Shown here piece after piece: positions 48,679 to 57,271 of a stretch of DNA of 64,000 nucleotides. A program made the position numbers and the translations under genes. Under the pieces are notes generated by a model. It made no database searches, was not told where the DNA came from, and saw only the letters and a program-made list of their open reading frames with translations. The DNA lies in the NCBI RefSeq assembly GCF_002237445.1, contig NZ_CP022527.1, positions 1 through 64,000 of the forward strand. The letters run 5' to 3'. The DNA is from Neisseria sp. KEM232 (GTDB taxonomy: Bacteria > Pseudomonadota > Gammaproteobacteria > Burkholderiales > Neisseriaceae). Positions within the stretch are counted from its first letter, which is position 1, and the number at the start of each line of letters is the position of its first letter.

Positions 48679-49892
48679 AAGCGCTGCTGTGGTTAATCGT
48701 CCTCTTCGCCGCAGGCGTCGCCCTGTCGGTAGCCTCCACCATGTTCGGCGGCAACGTCTATTTCGCCGTCGGCAACACGCTGGCACGCGTCGATTTGAAA
48801 CTCTTCGTGCCCGCGCTGATTGTGGCCGTGGTGCTGCTTTACATTGTTATCCAGCTTTTGGGCGGCCTGTTTAACGTGCCCGCCCGCCTGCAACGCTTCG
48901 GCACCGCGCGCAAAGGCCGCAAAGCGGGCAGCAACCTGAACGCCGCCGGTTTGGCCTATTTCGAGGGCAAATACCAGAAAGCCGAACAGGAAGCCGCCAA
49001 AGTCCTCGCCAACAAAGAAGCGGGCGAAAGCCGCTCGCTGGCGCTGATGATTGCCGCCCATGCTGCCGACCGCATGAACGACGCCGCGCTGCGCGACCGC
49101 TACCTCCACGAAATCGCCGCGCTGCCCGCTGCCGCCCAGCTTTCGCGCTACCTGATGCTGGCCGAAGACGCGCTCAACCGCCGCGACTACCCCGCCGCCG
49201 AAGAAAACCTGGCCGCCGCCGCCAAAATCAGCCCGCGCCTCACCCGCCTGCTGCGTTTGCAGCTGCGTTATGCCTTCGACCACGGCGACGCCGCCGAAGT
49301 GCTCGACAAGGTCGGCGATCTGCAAAAGCAAAACGCCGCCAATCCGCACGAAGCGGCGCAGTACCGCGACTGGGCATACCGCCGCCTGCTGGCCGAAGCC
49401 TCGGATTCAGACGGCCTCAAACGCGTTTTGAAGCGGATTCCCGACGAAATGAAAAACGGCGCGCTGTGTGCCGCCGTAGCCGAAAAATACGAAAACCTCG
49501 GCCTGTATGCCGCCGCCGCCGCATGGGTGGAAAAACACTATCCGCAAAACGGCCGCGCCGACCTGCTGCCGCCTTTCGTGCGCAGCGCTTCATTCCTCGC
49601 CGACAAAGACCGTCTCAAAGCGCTCGATGCCGCTGAAGGCTGGCTGAAAACGCGCCAAAAAGACGCCGCCCTCCTGCTCGCCCTCGGCCAACTTGCCGAA
49701 AACAGGCAGCTTTGGGGCAAGGCGCAGGGTTATCTGGAAGCCGCCATCGCCGAACATGACAGTCCGCAGGCGCGTTTGGCGCTGGCCAAAGTTTTCGACA
49801 AAACGGGCGACGAAGCCGCCGCGCAGGAACAGCGCCTGCGCGCCCTGACGCTGGGCGAACCCGAACTTTCCCTGCCCGCGCCGCAAGGCTGA
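48675..49892 (+). CDS. hemY: HemY, haem biosynthesis-associated TPR membrane protein
   Basis: 405 residues; start overlaps the hemX stop by four bases. Two membrane spans near residues 4-22 and 38-62 followed by a cytosolic/periplasmic TPR region (AGLAYFEGKYQKAEQEAAKVLA, LALMIAAHAADRMNDAALRDRYL, LLLALGQLAENRQLWGKAQGYLEAA). This is the proteobacterial HemY (not the protoporphyrinogen oxidase of that name). The final codons and stop (PQG-TGA) lie in DNA resembling the MITE end. Confidence 0.88.
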   Translation: MKALLWLIVLFAAGVALSVASTMFGGNVYFAVGNTLARVDLKLFVPALIVAVVLLYIVIQLLGGLFNVPARLQRFGTARKGRKAGSNLNAAGLAYFEGKYQKAEQEAAKVLANKEAGESRSLALMIAAHAADRMNDAALRDRYLHEIAALPAAAQLSRYLMLAEDALNRRDYPAAEENLAAAAKISPRLTRLLRLQLRYAFDHGDAAEVLDKVGDLQKQNAANPHEAAQYRDWAYRRLLAEASDSDGLKRVLKRIPDEMKNGALCAAVAEKYENLGLYAAAAAWVEKHYPQNGRADLLPPFVRSASFLADKDRLKALDAAEGWLKTRQKDAALLLALGQLAENRQLWGKAQGYLEAAIAEHDSPQARLALAKVFDKTGDEAAAQEQRLRALTLGEPELSLPAPQG

Positions 49893-49919
49893 TTGCCAAC
49901 ACACTAAGGCCGCCAAACC

Positions 49920-49977
49920 GAAAAGGCCGTCTGAAAACCGTCTGCCCCGCAGCCGGCGCCGTTTTCAGACGGCCTTT
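49920..49977 (+). terminator. hemCDXY terminator
   Basis: AAAAGGCCGTCTGAAAAC / GTTTTCAGACGGCCTTT with a 23-base GC-rich loop. Confidence 0.75.
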
Positions 49978-50089
49978 CCGCATCCCGAGCCTGCCGCCCG
50001 AGGCAGCGGTTTTGACAAAGCACCGCGCTTGCCCTTAATATTGCCCGCCTTAACATATTTTAGCTTTACGCAAACGAAGAGGAGCATTT

Positions 50090-51313
50090 ATGCAAGACAA
50101 CGCATGGGTTTTCAACGGCTATTACACCCTGATTGCCGCCACTATCGTGCTGCTGATCGGCAGACTGATGGTGAAAAAAATCAAATTTCTGCAAGACTTC
50201 AACATCCCCGAACCGGTGTCGGGCGGCCTGTTGGCCGCGCTGGTGCTGACCGTGCTCCACTCGGTTTACGGCGTCAGCTTCCAGTTCGACAAATCGCTGC
50301 AAACCGCCTTCATGCTGATTTTCTTCACCTCCATCGGCCTGAGCGCCGACTTCTCGCGCCTGAAAGCGGGCGGGGTGCCGCTGGTGGTGTTTACCCTTGT
50401 CGTGGGCGCGTTCATCCTTGTGCAGAACGCCGTCGGCGTCGGCCTGGCTTCCGCTTTGGGACAAGACCCGCTGCTCGGCCTGATTGCCGGTTCGATTACG
50501 CTTACCGGCGGCCACGGCACGGCGGGCGCGTGGGGGCCGACTTTTGAGCAGAAATTCGGCTTTGTCGGCGCAACCGGCCTGGGCATCGCCGCCGCCACCT
50601 TCGGCCTCGTTTTCGGCGGCCTGATCGGCGGCCCCGTTGCCCGCCGCCTGATTAACAAACAGGGCAGGGCGCAGATCGACCGCGATACCGTGCAGGAAGA
50701 CAACCGTGCCGACGACGTGTTTGAAAACCACGACAAAGTGCGCCTGATTACCGCCGACTCCGCCGTGGAAACGCTGGCGATGTTCGCCGCCTGTCTGGCC
50801 TTTGCCGAAATCGTCGACGGCTACGACAAAGAATATTTCTACGACCTGCCGAAATTCGTCTGGTGTCTGTTTGCCGGCGTCGTGCTGCGCAACATCCTGA
50901 CCATCGGCTTCAAAATGAATATGTTCGACCGCGCCGTAGACGTGTTTGGCAACGCTTCACTGTCGCTGTTCCTCGCCATCGCCCTGTTGGATTTGAAACT
51001 GTGGCAGCTGGCAGGCATGGCCGGACCGATGGCTATCATCCTGGCCGTGCAGACCGTAGTGATGATTCTCTACGCCACCTTCGTCACCTACGTCGTGATG
51101 GGACGCGATTATGACGCCGCCGTCCTCTCCGCCGGCCACTGCGGCTTCGGTCTCGGGGCAACGCCGACTGCCGTCGCCAATATGCAGTCCATCACCCAAA
51201 GCTTCGGCCCCTCGCACAAAGCCTTCCTGATTGTGCCGATGGTGGGCGCCTTCTTCGTCGACCTCATCAACGCCGCCATCCTGACCGGCTTCGTCGAATT
51301 CCTGAAGAAATAA
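50090..51313 (+). CDS. gltS: sodium/glutamate symporter
   Basis: 407 residues with about ten or more membrane segments in two inverted halves. GltS marks: GRLMVKKIKFLQDFNIPEPVSGGLLAA near the start, ITLTGGHGTAGAWGPTFE (about residue 140) and the matching SAGHCGFGLGATPTAVANMQ in the second half (about residue 345), the two re-entrant GGHG loops. Imports glutamate with Na+. Preceded by GAGGAGCATTT. Confidence 0.94.
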   Translation: MQDNAWVFNGYYTLIAATIVLLIGRLMVKKIKFLQDFNIPEPVSGGLLAALVLTVLHSVYGVSFQFDKSLQTAFMLIFFTSIGLSADFSRLKAGGVPLVVFTLVVGAFILVQNAVGVGLASALGQDPLLGLIAGSITLTGGHGTAGAWGPTFEQKFGFVGATGLGIAAATFGLVFGGLIGGPVARRLINKQGRAQIDRDTVQEDNRADDVFENHDKVRLITADSAVETLAMFAACLAFAEIVDGYDKEYFYDLPKFVWCLFAGVVLRNILTIGFKMNMFDRAVDVFGNASLSLFLAIALLDLKLWQLAGMAGPMAIILAVQTVVMILYATFVTYVVMGRDYDAAVLSAGHCGFGLGATPTAVANMQSITQSFGPSHKAFLIVPMVGAFFVDLINAAILTGFVEFLKK

Positions 51314-51458
51314 TCTGTAAAGCGCACGAAAAAGCACCCGCCGCAGCTTAACCTGCACGGGTGCTTTTGCTATGATGCCCCGTCTTTTTCAGACGGCCTC
51401 CCGCAGCCAAACGCTTAGGCCGTCTGAAAAACCTCCGTTCCCAAAGAAAGGAATCCGA

Positions 51459-52490
51459 ATGACCGCATCCGTCCGCCCCCTTCTCTCCGCCGCCGCGCTC
51501 GTCTGCCTCTTGGCCGCCTGCGGCAAAAAAGAAGAGCCCCAACCTGCCGATTTGGCCTGCGCCGACCCGGCAGTGCTGCAAAACATCCAAAACACCTTGC
51601 AGCAGAGCGTGCGCGAGCAGGCGCAGACCTTCGCGCGCAACGACGTGCGCCAGTTTGTCGATGCCGACAAAGTCATCGCCGCCGCCGCGCAAATGACCTT
51701 CTCCCTCGATAACCCGCAGCAGGACAACAGCAGCACGCGCCCCTTCTGCCAAGCCGCGCTGAACGTCACCCTGCCCGCCGACAGCCTGAAAACCGCGCAT
51801 ACCAACGCCCCGCTGATTTACGGCGACAAGCCGCTCGACAAAGTCGTCGCCGAACGCATCCTCGGCAGCGGCCTGAATTACAACGGCAGCGGCACGTTCA
51901 CACAAACCCTCAAATACACCCCCGCCCGCGCCGAAGACGGAACCCTCTCCGTCACCTACGCCGACAACGGCCTGGCCGCTGCCGCCAATGCCCTCTCGGG
52001 CGCACTCCTGCCCTACGGCATCAAAAGCCTACTGCTGGTAGACGGCAAAGCCGTTTCGCTCGAAGACGCGCTGAAAATGGCAAAAAGCGGCGGCAAAATC
52101 GAAATCGTCGAAGAACCCGCGTCAGAGCCGCAGGCCGCGTCTGCCGCTGCCGACAACGCCGCCCCCGCGCCCGAAGTACTGACCCCGCCGCTGCGTAACG
52201 AAGAAGCCGCCAAGCCCGCCGTGTCCGACGACGAAATCGACCGCGCCAAAGGCGACCACCGCGCGGCCGACAGCGAAATCAACGCCCTCTGGCGCAACCT
52301 CGATCCCACCGTCCAACAAGGCTTGCAAGACGAGCAGCGCGAATGGATCAACCGCAAAACCGCCAACTGCCGCCGCGCCGCCGCGCAGGCCGACAGCCCC
52401 GAACAGGCCGAATACCTGCGCCTGCAATGCGACACCCGCCAAACCCGCGAACGCATCCGCTACCTGCGCGGATACAGCGACAGCGAATAG
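51459..52490 (+). CDS. lipoprotein with C-terminal LprI-like domain
   Basis: 343 residues from MTASVRPLLSAAALVCLLAACG, preceded by AAAGGAATCCGA; lipobox LAAC (Cys21). The middle resembles no family I know (VREQAQTFARNDVRQFVDADKVIA, KLDKVVAERIL-like repeats, SVTYADNG). After an Ala/Pro linker the end has LWRNLDPTVQQGLQDEQREW and KTANCRRAA...EYLRLQCDTRQTRERI, the four-helix LprI/DUF1311 type found in lysozyme-inhibitor lipoproteins. Possible surface role against host lysozyme is inference. Confidence 0.72.
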   Translation: MTASVRPLLSAAALVCLLAACGKKEEPQPADLACADPAVLQNIQNTLQQSVREQAQTFARNDVRQFVDADKVIAAAAQMTFSLDNPQQDNSSTRPFCQAALNVTLPADSLKTAHTNAPLIYGDKPLDKVVAERILGSGLNYNGSGTFTQTLKYTPARAEDGTLSVTYADNGLAAAANALSGALLPYGIKSLLLVDGKAVSLEDALKMAKSGGKIEIVEEPASEPQAASAAADNAAPAPEVLTPPLRNEEAAKPAVSDDEIDRAKGDHRAADSEINALWRNLDPTVQQGLQDEQREWINRKTANCRRAAAQADSPEQAEYLRLQCDTRQTRERIRYLRGYSDSE

Positions 52491-52497
52491 GAAGGCA

Positions 52498-52529
52498 GAG
52501 GCCGTCTGAAACCCTTTTCAGACGGCCTC
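52498..52529 (+). terminator. terminator after LprI-like gene
   Basis: GAGGCCGTCTGAAA / TTTTCAGACGGCCTC with a four-base loop. Confidence 0.8.
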
Positions 52530-52557
52530 ACTCCAAATGTCAACAGCCCCGGCGTTA

Positions 52558-52586
52558 TTGCGGCATCAGGCGGGAAACGCTAAAAT
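52558..52586 (+). promoter_or_regulatory. pyrG promoter
   Basis: TTGCGG (52558-52563), 17-base spacer, TAAAAT (52581-52586), 28 bases before the ATG. A MITE-end relic (ATGTCAACAGCCCC, 52537-52550) lies just upstream. Confidence 0.55.
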
Positions 52587-52613
52587 CGCGCATTCCAACA
52601 AAGCGGTATCATC

Positions 52614-54254
52614 ATGACTAAATTCATCTTCGTAACCGGCGGCGTCGTATCTTCACTTGGTAAAGGTATCGCCGCCGCTTCTATTGCCACCATCCTCGAA
52701 TCGCGCGGCCTGAACGTGACCATGCTCAAGCTCGATCCGTATATCAACGTCGATCCCGGCACCATGAGCCCGTTCCAACACGGCGAAGTGTTCGTAACCG
52801 ACGACGGCGCGGAAACCGACCTCGACCTAGGCCACTACGAGCGTTTCATCAACGCCACACTCACCCGCCGCAACAGCTTCTCCACCGGCCAGGTGTACGA
52901 AAACGTCATCATGAAAGAGCGGCGCGGCGACTATCTGGGCGGCACGGTTCAAGTGATTCCGCACATTACCGACGAAATCAAACGCCGCATCCACGAAGGC
53001 GCGGCAGGCTACGACGTGGCCATTGTCGAAATCGGCGGTACTGTGGGCGACATCGAATCGCTGCCCTTCCTCGAAGCTATCCGCCAGATGCGTAGCCAAC
53101 TCGGCCGCAGCAACACGCTGTTTGTGCATTTGAGCTACGTTCCCTACATCGCCGCCGCAGGCGAAATCAAAACCAAGCCGACGCAGCACTCTGTCAAAGA
53201 ATTGCGCGAAATCGGCATCCAGCCCGACGTACTCATCTGCCGCATGGACAGAATCCTGCCCGAAGACGAACGTCGCAAAATCGCCCTGTTCTGCAACGTG
53301 GAAGAGCGCGCCGTGGTCGGCAGCTACGACGCCGAAAGCATTTACGAAATCCCCGAAATGCTGCACAACCAAGGCATCGACGCAATTATCACCGAGCAGC
53401 TTCAGCTCAACGTACAGCAGGCCGATCTGACCGCGTGGAAAAAAATCGTCCACGCCATCAAAAACCCCAAACACACCGTCAAAATCGCCATGGTCGGCAA
53501 ATATGTAGACTTGACCGAGTCCTACAAATCGCTGATTGAAGCACTCAGACACGCCGGTATCCACACCGAAACCGACGTGCAGATTACCTTTATTGACAGC
53601 GAAAGCATCGAAAAAAACAACGGCGACGTATCCGCGCTCAAAGACATAGACGCGATTCTCGTGCCCGGCGGCTTCGGCTCGCGCGGCGTGGAAGGCAAAA
53701 TCGCCGCCGTGCGTTATGCGCGTGAAAACAACGTTCCCTATCTGGGCATCTGCCTCGGTATGCAGATTGCGCTCATCGAATACGCCCGCGACGTAGCCGG
53801 TTTGGCAGGCGCAAACTCCACTGAGTTCGACCTCAAAGCCGCCGCGCCCGTTGTCGCCCTGATTGACGAATGGCAAACCGCCGACGGCAGCGTCGAAACG
53901 CGCGACGAATCCGCCGACTTGGGCGGCACCATGCGCTTGGGTGCACAAGATGTCGAACTCAAACCCGGCAGCCTCGCCGCCCGCATCTACGGCTCGGAAC
54001 ACATCCGCGAACGCCACCGCCACCGCTACGAAGTCAACAACAATTACGTTCCGGCTTTGGAAAAAGCCGGTCTGGTTATCGGCGGCGTATCCGTCGGCCG
54101 CGAGCGTTTGGTCGAAACCATCGAATTGCCGCAGGGAGAACACCCGTGGTTCTTCGCCTGCCAGTTCCACCCCGAGTTCACCTCCAACCCGCGCAAAGGC
54201 CACCCGCTGTTCAGCGCGTTTGTCAAAGCTGCGCTGGAAAACCGCAAACCGTAA
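52614..54254 (+). CDS. pyrG: CTP synthase
   Basis: 546 residues. N-terminal amidoligase with FVTGGVVSSLGKGIAAASIA (P-loop), DPYINVDPGTMSPFQHGEVFV and QVIPHITDEIKRRI; C-terminal class I glutaminase with the catalytic cysteine in PYLGICLGMQIALIEYAR (about residue 380) and His/Glu in CQFHPEFTSNP (about 517). Converts UTP to CTP with glutamine. Standard length; no gene follows in the operon (eno is often next in other species but is absent). Confidence 0.97.
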   Translation: MTKFIFVTGGVVSSLGKGIAAASIATILESRGLNVTMLKLDPYINVDPGTMSPFQHGEVFVTDDGAETDLDLGHYERFINATLTRRNSFSTGQVYENVIMKERRGDYLGGTVQVIPHITDEIKRRIHEGAAGYDVAIVEIGGTVGDIESLPFLEAIRQMRSQLGRSNTLFVHLSYVPYIAAAGEIKTKPTQHSVKELREIGIQPDVLICRMDRILPEDERRKIALFCNVEERAVVGSYDAESIYEIPEMLHNQGIDAIITEQLQLNVQQADLTAWKKIVHAIKNPKHTVKIAMVGKYVDLTESYKSLIEALRHAGIHTETDVQITFIDSESIEKNNGDVSALKDIDAILVPGGFGSRGVEGKIAAVRYARENNVPYLGICLGMQIALIEYARDVAGLAGANSTEFDLKAAAPVVALIDEWQTADGSVETRDESADLGGTMRLGAQDVELKPGSLAARIYGSEHIRERHRHRYEVNNNYVPALEKAGLVIGGVSVGRERLVETIELPQGEHPWFFACQFHPEFTSNPRKGHPLFSAFVKAALENRKP

Positions 54255-54275
54255 GCTGCTTTGATTGAGATAAGG

Positions 54276-54324
54276 CAAAAGGCCGTCTGAAAACCCAATT
54301 TGGAGGTTTCAGACGGCCTTTTTT
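54276..54324. terminator. bidirectional terminator between pyrG and tyrS
   Basis: GCAAAAGGCCGTCTGAAAACC / GGTTTCAGACGGCCTTTTTT, loop CAATTTGGA; a further uptake sequence precedes the tyrS stop at 54354. Confidence 0.82.
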
Positions 54325-54382
54325 GTGTCCGTGCAAACACGCGCAATATGTTTTTCAGACGGCCTTTTAACGCATCAGGCTT

Positions 54383-55681
54383 TTATTTCCACACCAAGAG
54401 CGCGTGATTTCGTTTGCCGCGACGGAGGATGGTGTATTTGCCGAAGCGTTTGTGCGCGTCGGTAATCAAATAGGCATCGTCGGGCTTGTCGGCGGGCGGG
54501 TTGGGGTTGTTGGCTTCGACGGCCGCGCCGTTGAGCATCACGGCTTTGCTGTTCACAAAACCGCGTGCTTCTTTGTTGGACTGCGCCAAGCCGGTTTTAA
54601 CCAGCGCTTCGACAACGTTGAGGCCGTCTGAAACTTCAAACGCGGGCAAACCGTCAAGCGCAAGCTGCTCGAAATCGCTTTCTGTGAGGCTGCTTTGGTC
54701 TTCGGCAAACAGGCTTTCGGAAATGCGCTGTGCGGCTTTTAGGGCTTCTTCGCCGTGAATCAGGCGGGTCATTTCTTCGGCCAAGATGCGTTGTGCTTCG
54801 GGTTTGGTGCCGCTCTCTTTGTCTTTCGCTTCGATGGCATCGATGTCTTCCACGCTCAGGAAAGTAAAGTATTTCAGGAATTTATATACGTCGGCATCGG
54901 CCACTTTGAGCCAGAATTGGTAAAACTGGTAGGGCGAGGTTTTTTTCGCGTTCAGCCACACCGCGCCGCCTTCGGTTTTGCCAAACTTGGTACCGTCGGA
55001 TTTGGTAACCAGCGGCAGGGTCAGGCCGTAAACGGTGGCTTTGTTCAGGCGGCGTGCCAAGTCGATGCCGCCTGTGATGTTGCCCCATTGGTCGGAGCCG
55101 CCGATTTGCAGGCGCACGCCGTGGCGTTTGTTCAGCTCGGCAAAATCGTAGCCCTGCAAGAGCGCGTAGGCAAACTCGGTAAACGAAATGCCCGCATCGT
55201 CGCGGTCGATGCGCTGCTTCACCGATTCTTTGTTGAGCATGGCGTTGACGGAAAAATGCTTGCCGATGTCGCGCAAAAAATCGAGGCAGTTCATGCCGCC
55301 GAACCAGTCGGCGTTGTTGGCCATAATCGCAGCGTTGCCGCCCTCGAAGCTCAAAAACGGCTCAAGCTGTGCGCGGATGCTGGCCACCCAGCCTTTCACC
55401 GTTTCGGCGGAATTGAGGCTGCGCTCGGCCGCTTTGAAACTCGGGTCGCCGATCATGCCGGTGGCCCCGCCCACCAAAGCCACGGGCGTATGCCCCGCCT
55501 GTTGGAAACGGCGCAAGGCCAACACAGGCAAAAGATGGCCGATGTGCAGGCTGTCGGCGGTGGGGTCGAAACCGCAGTAAAGCGAGATTTTGTTTTCGGT
55601 GAGAAACGCGTCGAGCGCGGCGATGTCGGTGGTTTGCGCGATCAGACCGCGCGATTGGAGGTCTTGGATGATGGAGGTCAT
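54383..55681 (-). CDS. tyrS: tyrosyl-tRNA synthetase
   Basis: 432 residues. Class I core with LYCGFDPTADSLHIGHLLPVLALRRFQ (HIGH-type motif about residue 48), GGSDQWGNITGG, the KFGKT form of the KMSKS loop (VTKSDGTKFGKTEGGAVWL), and a C-terminal S4-like RNA-binding domain (AQSNKEARGFVNSKAVMLNGAAVEA). Typical bacterial TyrS. FEVSDGLNVVEALV is partly coded by an uptake sequence. Confidence 0.96.
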   Translation of the reverse strand: MTSIIQDLQSRGLIAQTTDIAALDAFLTENKISLYCGFDPTADSLHIGHLLPVLALRRFQQAGHTPVALVGGATGMIGDPSFKAAERSLNSAETVKGWVASIRAQLEPFLSFEGGNAAIMANNADWFGGMNCLDFLRDIGKHFSVNAMLNKESVKQRIDRDDAGISFTEFAYALLQGYDFAELNKRHGVRLQIGGSDQWGNITGGIDLARRLNKATVYGLTLPLVTKSDGTKFGKTEGGAVWLNAKKTSPYQFYQFWLKVADADVYKFLKYFTFLSVEDIDAIEAKDKESGTKPEAQRILAEEMTRLIHGEEALKAAQRISESLFAEDQSSLTESDFEQLALDGLPAFEVSDGLNVVEALVKTGLAQSNKEARGFVNSKAVMLNGAAVEANNPNPPADKPDDAYLITDAHKRFGKYTILRRGKRNHALLVWK

Positions 55682-55764
55682 GGGGTTTCCTTGAATGGGT
55701 TTTCAGGTAGCCTTTTGGCTGACGGCAAAAGGCCGTCTGAAAACCAAATTTATCTGATGCCGGC

Positions 55765-56220
55765 TCAGCCTAAATTTGGTTTTAATTTCAAGCCGAAATA
55801 GGGTTCAAGTATCAGATACTCAAATAATTCAAGTTCGTTCTCTGGTACTTCTGTGAATGTGGAATTATGGTTTGGAGTCCACCATTTTTGCTCGCCTTGA
55901 TAGCTGCCAGATTTTTTTGAAGCCCTAATTAAAGTATAAGGCCGCTCTATCCATCCTTCCGAGTCGCCAAAAAAATTGGCCGGGCCTGTAAACTGGCCTA
56001 AAAGATAGATACCTTTGTTGCCATGAGTAAGATAGAAATAATCGCCAATGGGGGCTTTAACAAATTTGTCAGCTTGAGTAACAGCAGAACCACCTTTTGA
56101 TTTGGTGTTTTTGCTAATCATCACGATATTTTTAGAAATATAGTAAATCAAATCTTCAAAAGAAAAATCTTCTGATCCATGCGACATTTTCCAAAAACTC
56201 GGTATAAATTTATTTTCCAT
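55765..56220 (-). CDS. AT-rich orphan protein, possible PUA/EVE-like fold
   Basis: 151 residues with clearly lower GC than both neighbours. It has no signal peptide. The middle (KAPIGDYFYLTHGNKGIYLLGQFTGPANFFGD...ERPYTLIRAS) alternates short strands and glycines in the way PUA/EVE-type RNA- or modified-DNA-binding domains do (as in McrB N-terminal domains), but this is weak. No family is certain. Low GC and lack of a partner suggest recent transfer. Confidence 0.5.
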   Translation of the reverse strand: MENKFIPSFWKMSHGSEDFSFEDLIYYISKNIVMISKNTKSKGGSAVTQADKFVKAPIGDYFYLTHGNKGIYLLGQFTGPANFFGDSEGWIERPYTLIRASKKSGSYQGEQKWWTPNHNSTFTEVPENELELFEYLILEPYFGLKLKPNLG

Positions 56221-56300
56221 AAAATTCAGTCCTTATACATTAAATGAAATACCCAGCTTTCAAACTTTCAGACGGCCTTTTTTCAGGTAGCCTTTGCTTT

Positions 56301-57200
56301 TCAGACGGCCTGTTGCGCGCCCGAGGGGTGCATCAGTTCTTCCACGTCGGCCAGCGAGAGTTCGGGGGTTGCGCCGTGGTGGGAGGCGGCGAGCGCGCCC
56401 CAGGCGCAGGCGCAGGCGAGGGTGTCGGCGGGGCTTGCGCCTTGCAGCAATTTATAGACGAAGCCGGCGAGGAAGTTGTCGCCCGCGCCCACGGTGTCGG
56501 CCACTTGCACGCGGTAGCCGTGGTGGGCGTGGGTTTGGCCGTTGCAGTAGTAAATTGCGCCGTGTGCGCCGAGGGTGACGCAGATGTGCGGCGCGCCGAC
56601 GGCTTGGGCGAGGTAGTGCAGATTTTGTTCGAGGCCGTGGTAGGGCGATCCGAGTTCGGCGGCCAGCTCGTAGAGTTCGTCGTCGTTGAGTTTGACCAGG
56701 TCGGAGCGGCGCATCAGTTCGCACACGCGCTCGGGGCGGTAGTGCGGTTTGCGCAGGTTGACATCGAACACTTTGAAGCGGGCGGCATCCAGCAGCGTGT
56801 CCAGGGCGGCGCGGGCGGTGCCGTCGCGCGAGGAGAGGCTGCCGAACACCAGTGCGTCGGAGTCGGCGACGTAGGCGAGGGCTTCGGCGGGGACGGCGAT
56901 TTTGTCCCAGGCGCAGGGATAGACGATGTCGTAGGAGCCGCTGCCGTCGTGGTTGATGGACACTTTGACCAGGCCGGTGGCGTGTTCGGGGTCGGTTTGG
57001 ATCAGATGGGTGGCGACGTTTTTCGCGGCGATGCGGCGCAGCAGTTCTTCGCCGTCTGCGTCGTCGCCGCGCCTGCTGACGATGGCGCAGTCCGCGCCCA
57101 GCGCGCTCAGGCGCACCAAAACATTGAGCGGCGCGCCGCCCAGCACTTTTCCTTCGGGAAAATCGTCCCACAATACTTCGCCGAAACTGCTGATTTTCAT
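56301..57200 (-). CDS. PfkB-family carbohydrate kinase, fructokinase-like
   Basis: 299 residues. Starts MKISSFGEVLWDDFPEGKVLGGAPLNVLVRLSALG (the two-glycine substrate motif), continues with VKLNDDELYELA and ends with the DTVGAGDNFLAGFVYKLLQG anion hole and catalytic Asp (about residue 242). Phosphorylates a sugar, probably fructose; ribose or others are possible. The stop is beside an uptake sequence. Confidence 0.85.
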   Translation of the reverse strand: MKISSFGEVLWDDFPEGKVLGGAPLNVLVRLSALGADCAIVSRRGDDADGEELLRRIAAKNVATHLIQTDPEHATGLVKVSINHDGSGSYDIVYPCAWDKIAVPAEALAYVADSDALVFGSLSSRDGTARAALDTLLDAARFKVFDVNLRKPHYRPERVCELMRRSDLVKLNDDELYELAAELGSPYHGLEQNLHYLAQAVGAPHICVTLGAHGAIYYCNGQTHAHHGYRVQVADTVGAGDNFLAGFVYKLLQGASPADTLACACAWGALAASHHGATPELSLADVEELMHPSGAQQAV

Positions 57201-57228
57201 GGCGTATATCCTTTTTGGAACTCGTTTT

Positions 57229-57260
57229 GAGGCCGTCTGAAAAGGTTTTCAGACGGCCTC
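57229..57260 (-). terminator. ychF terminator
   Basis: GAGGCCGTCTGAAAA / TTTTCAGACGGCCTC with two-base loop GG, 12 bases after the ychF stop. Confidence 0.8.
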
Positions 57261-57271
57261 TGCCTTGCTGT

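Noticed and set aside
54383..55681. Possible T-box or RNA thermometer control of tyrS or ileS
   Set aside because: No T-box core (TGGNACCGCG) or specifier stem is visible upstream of either synthetase gene.
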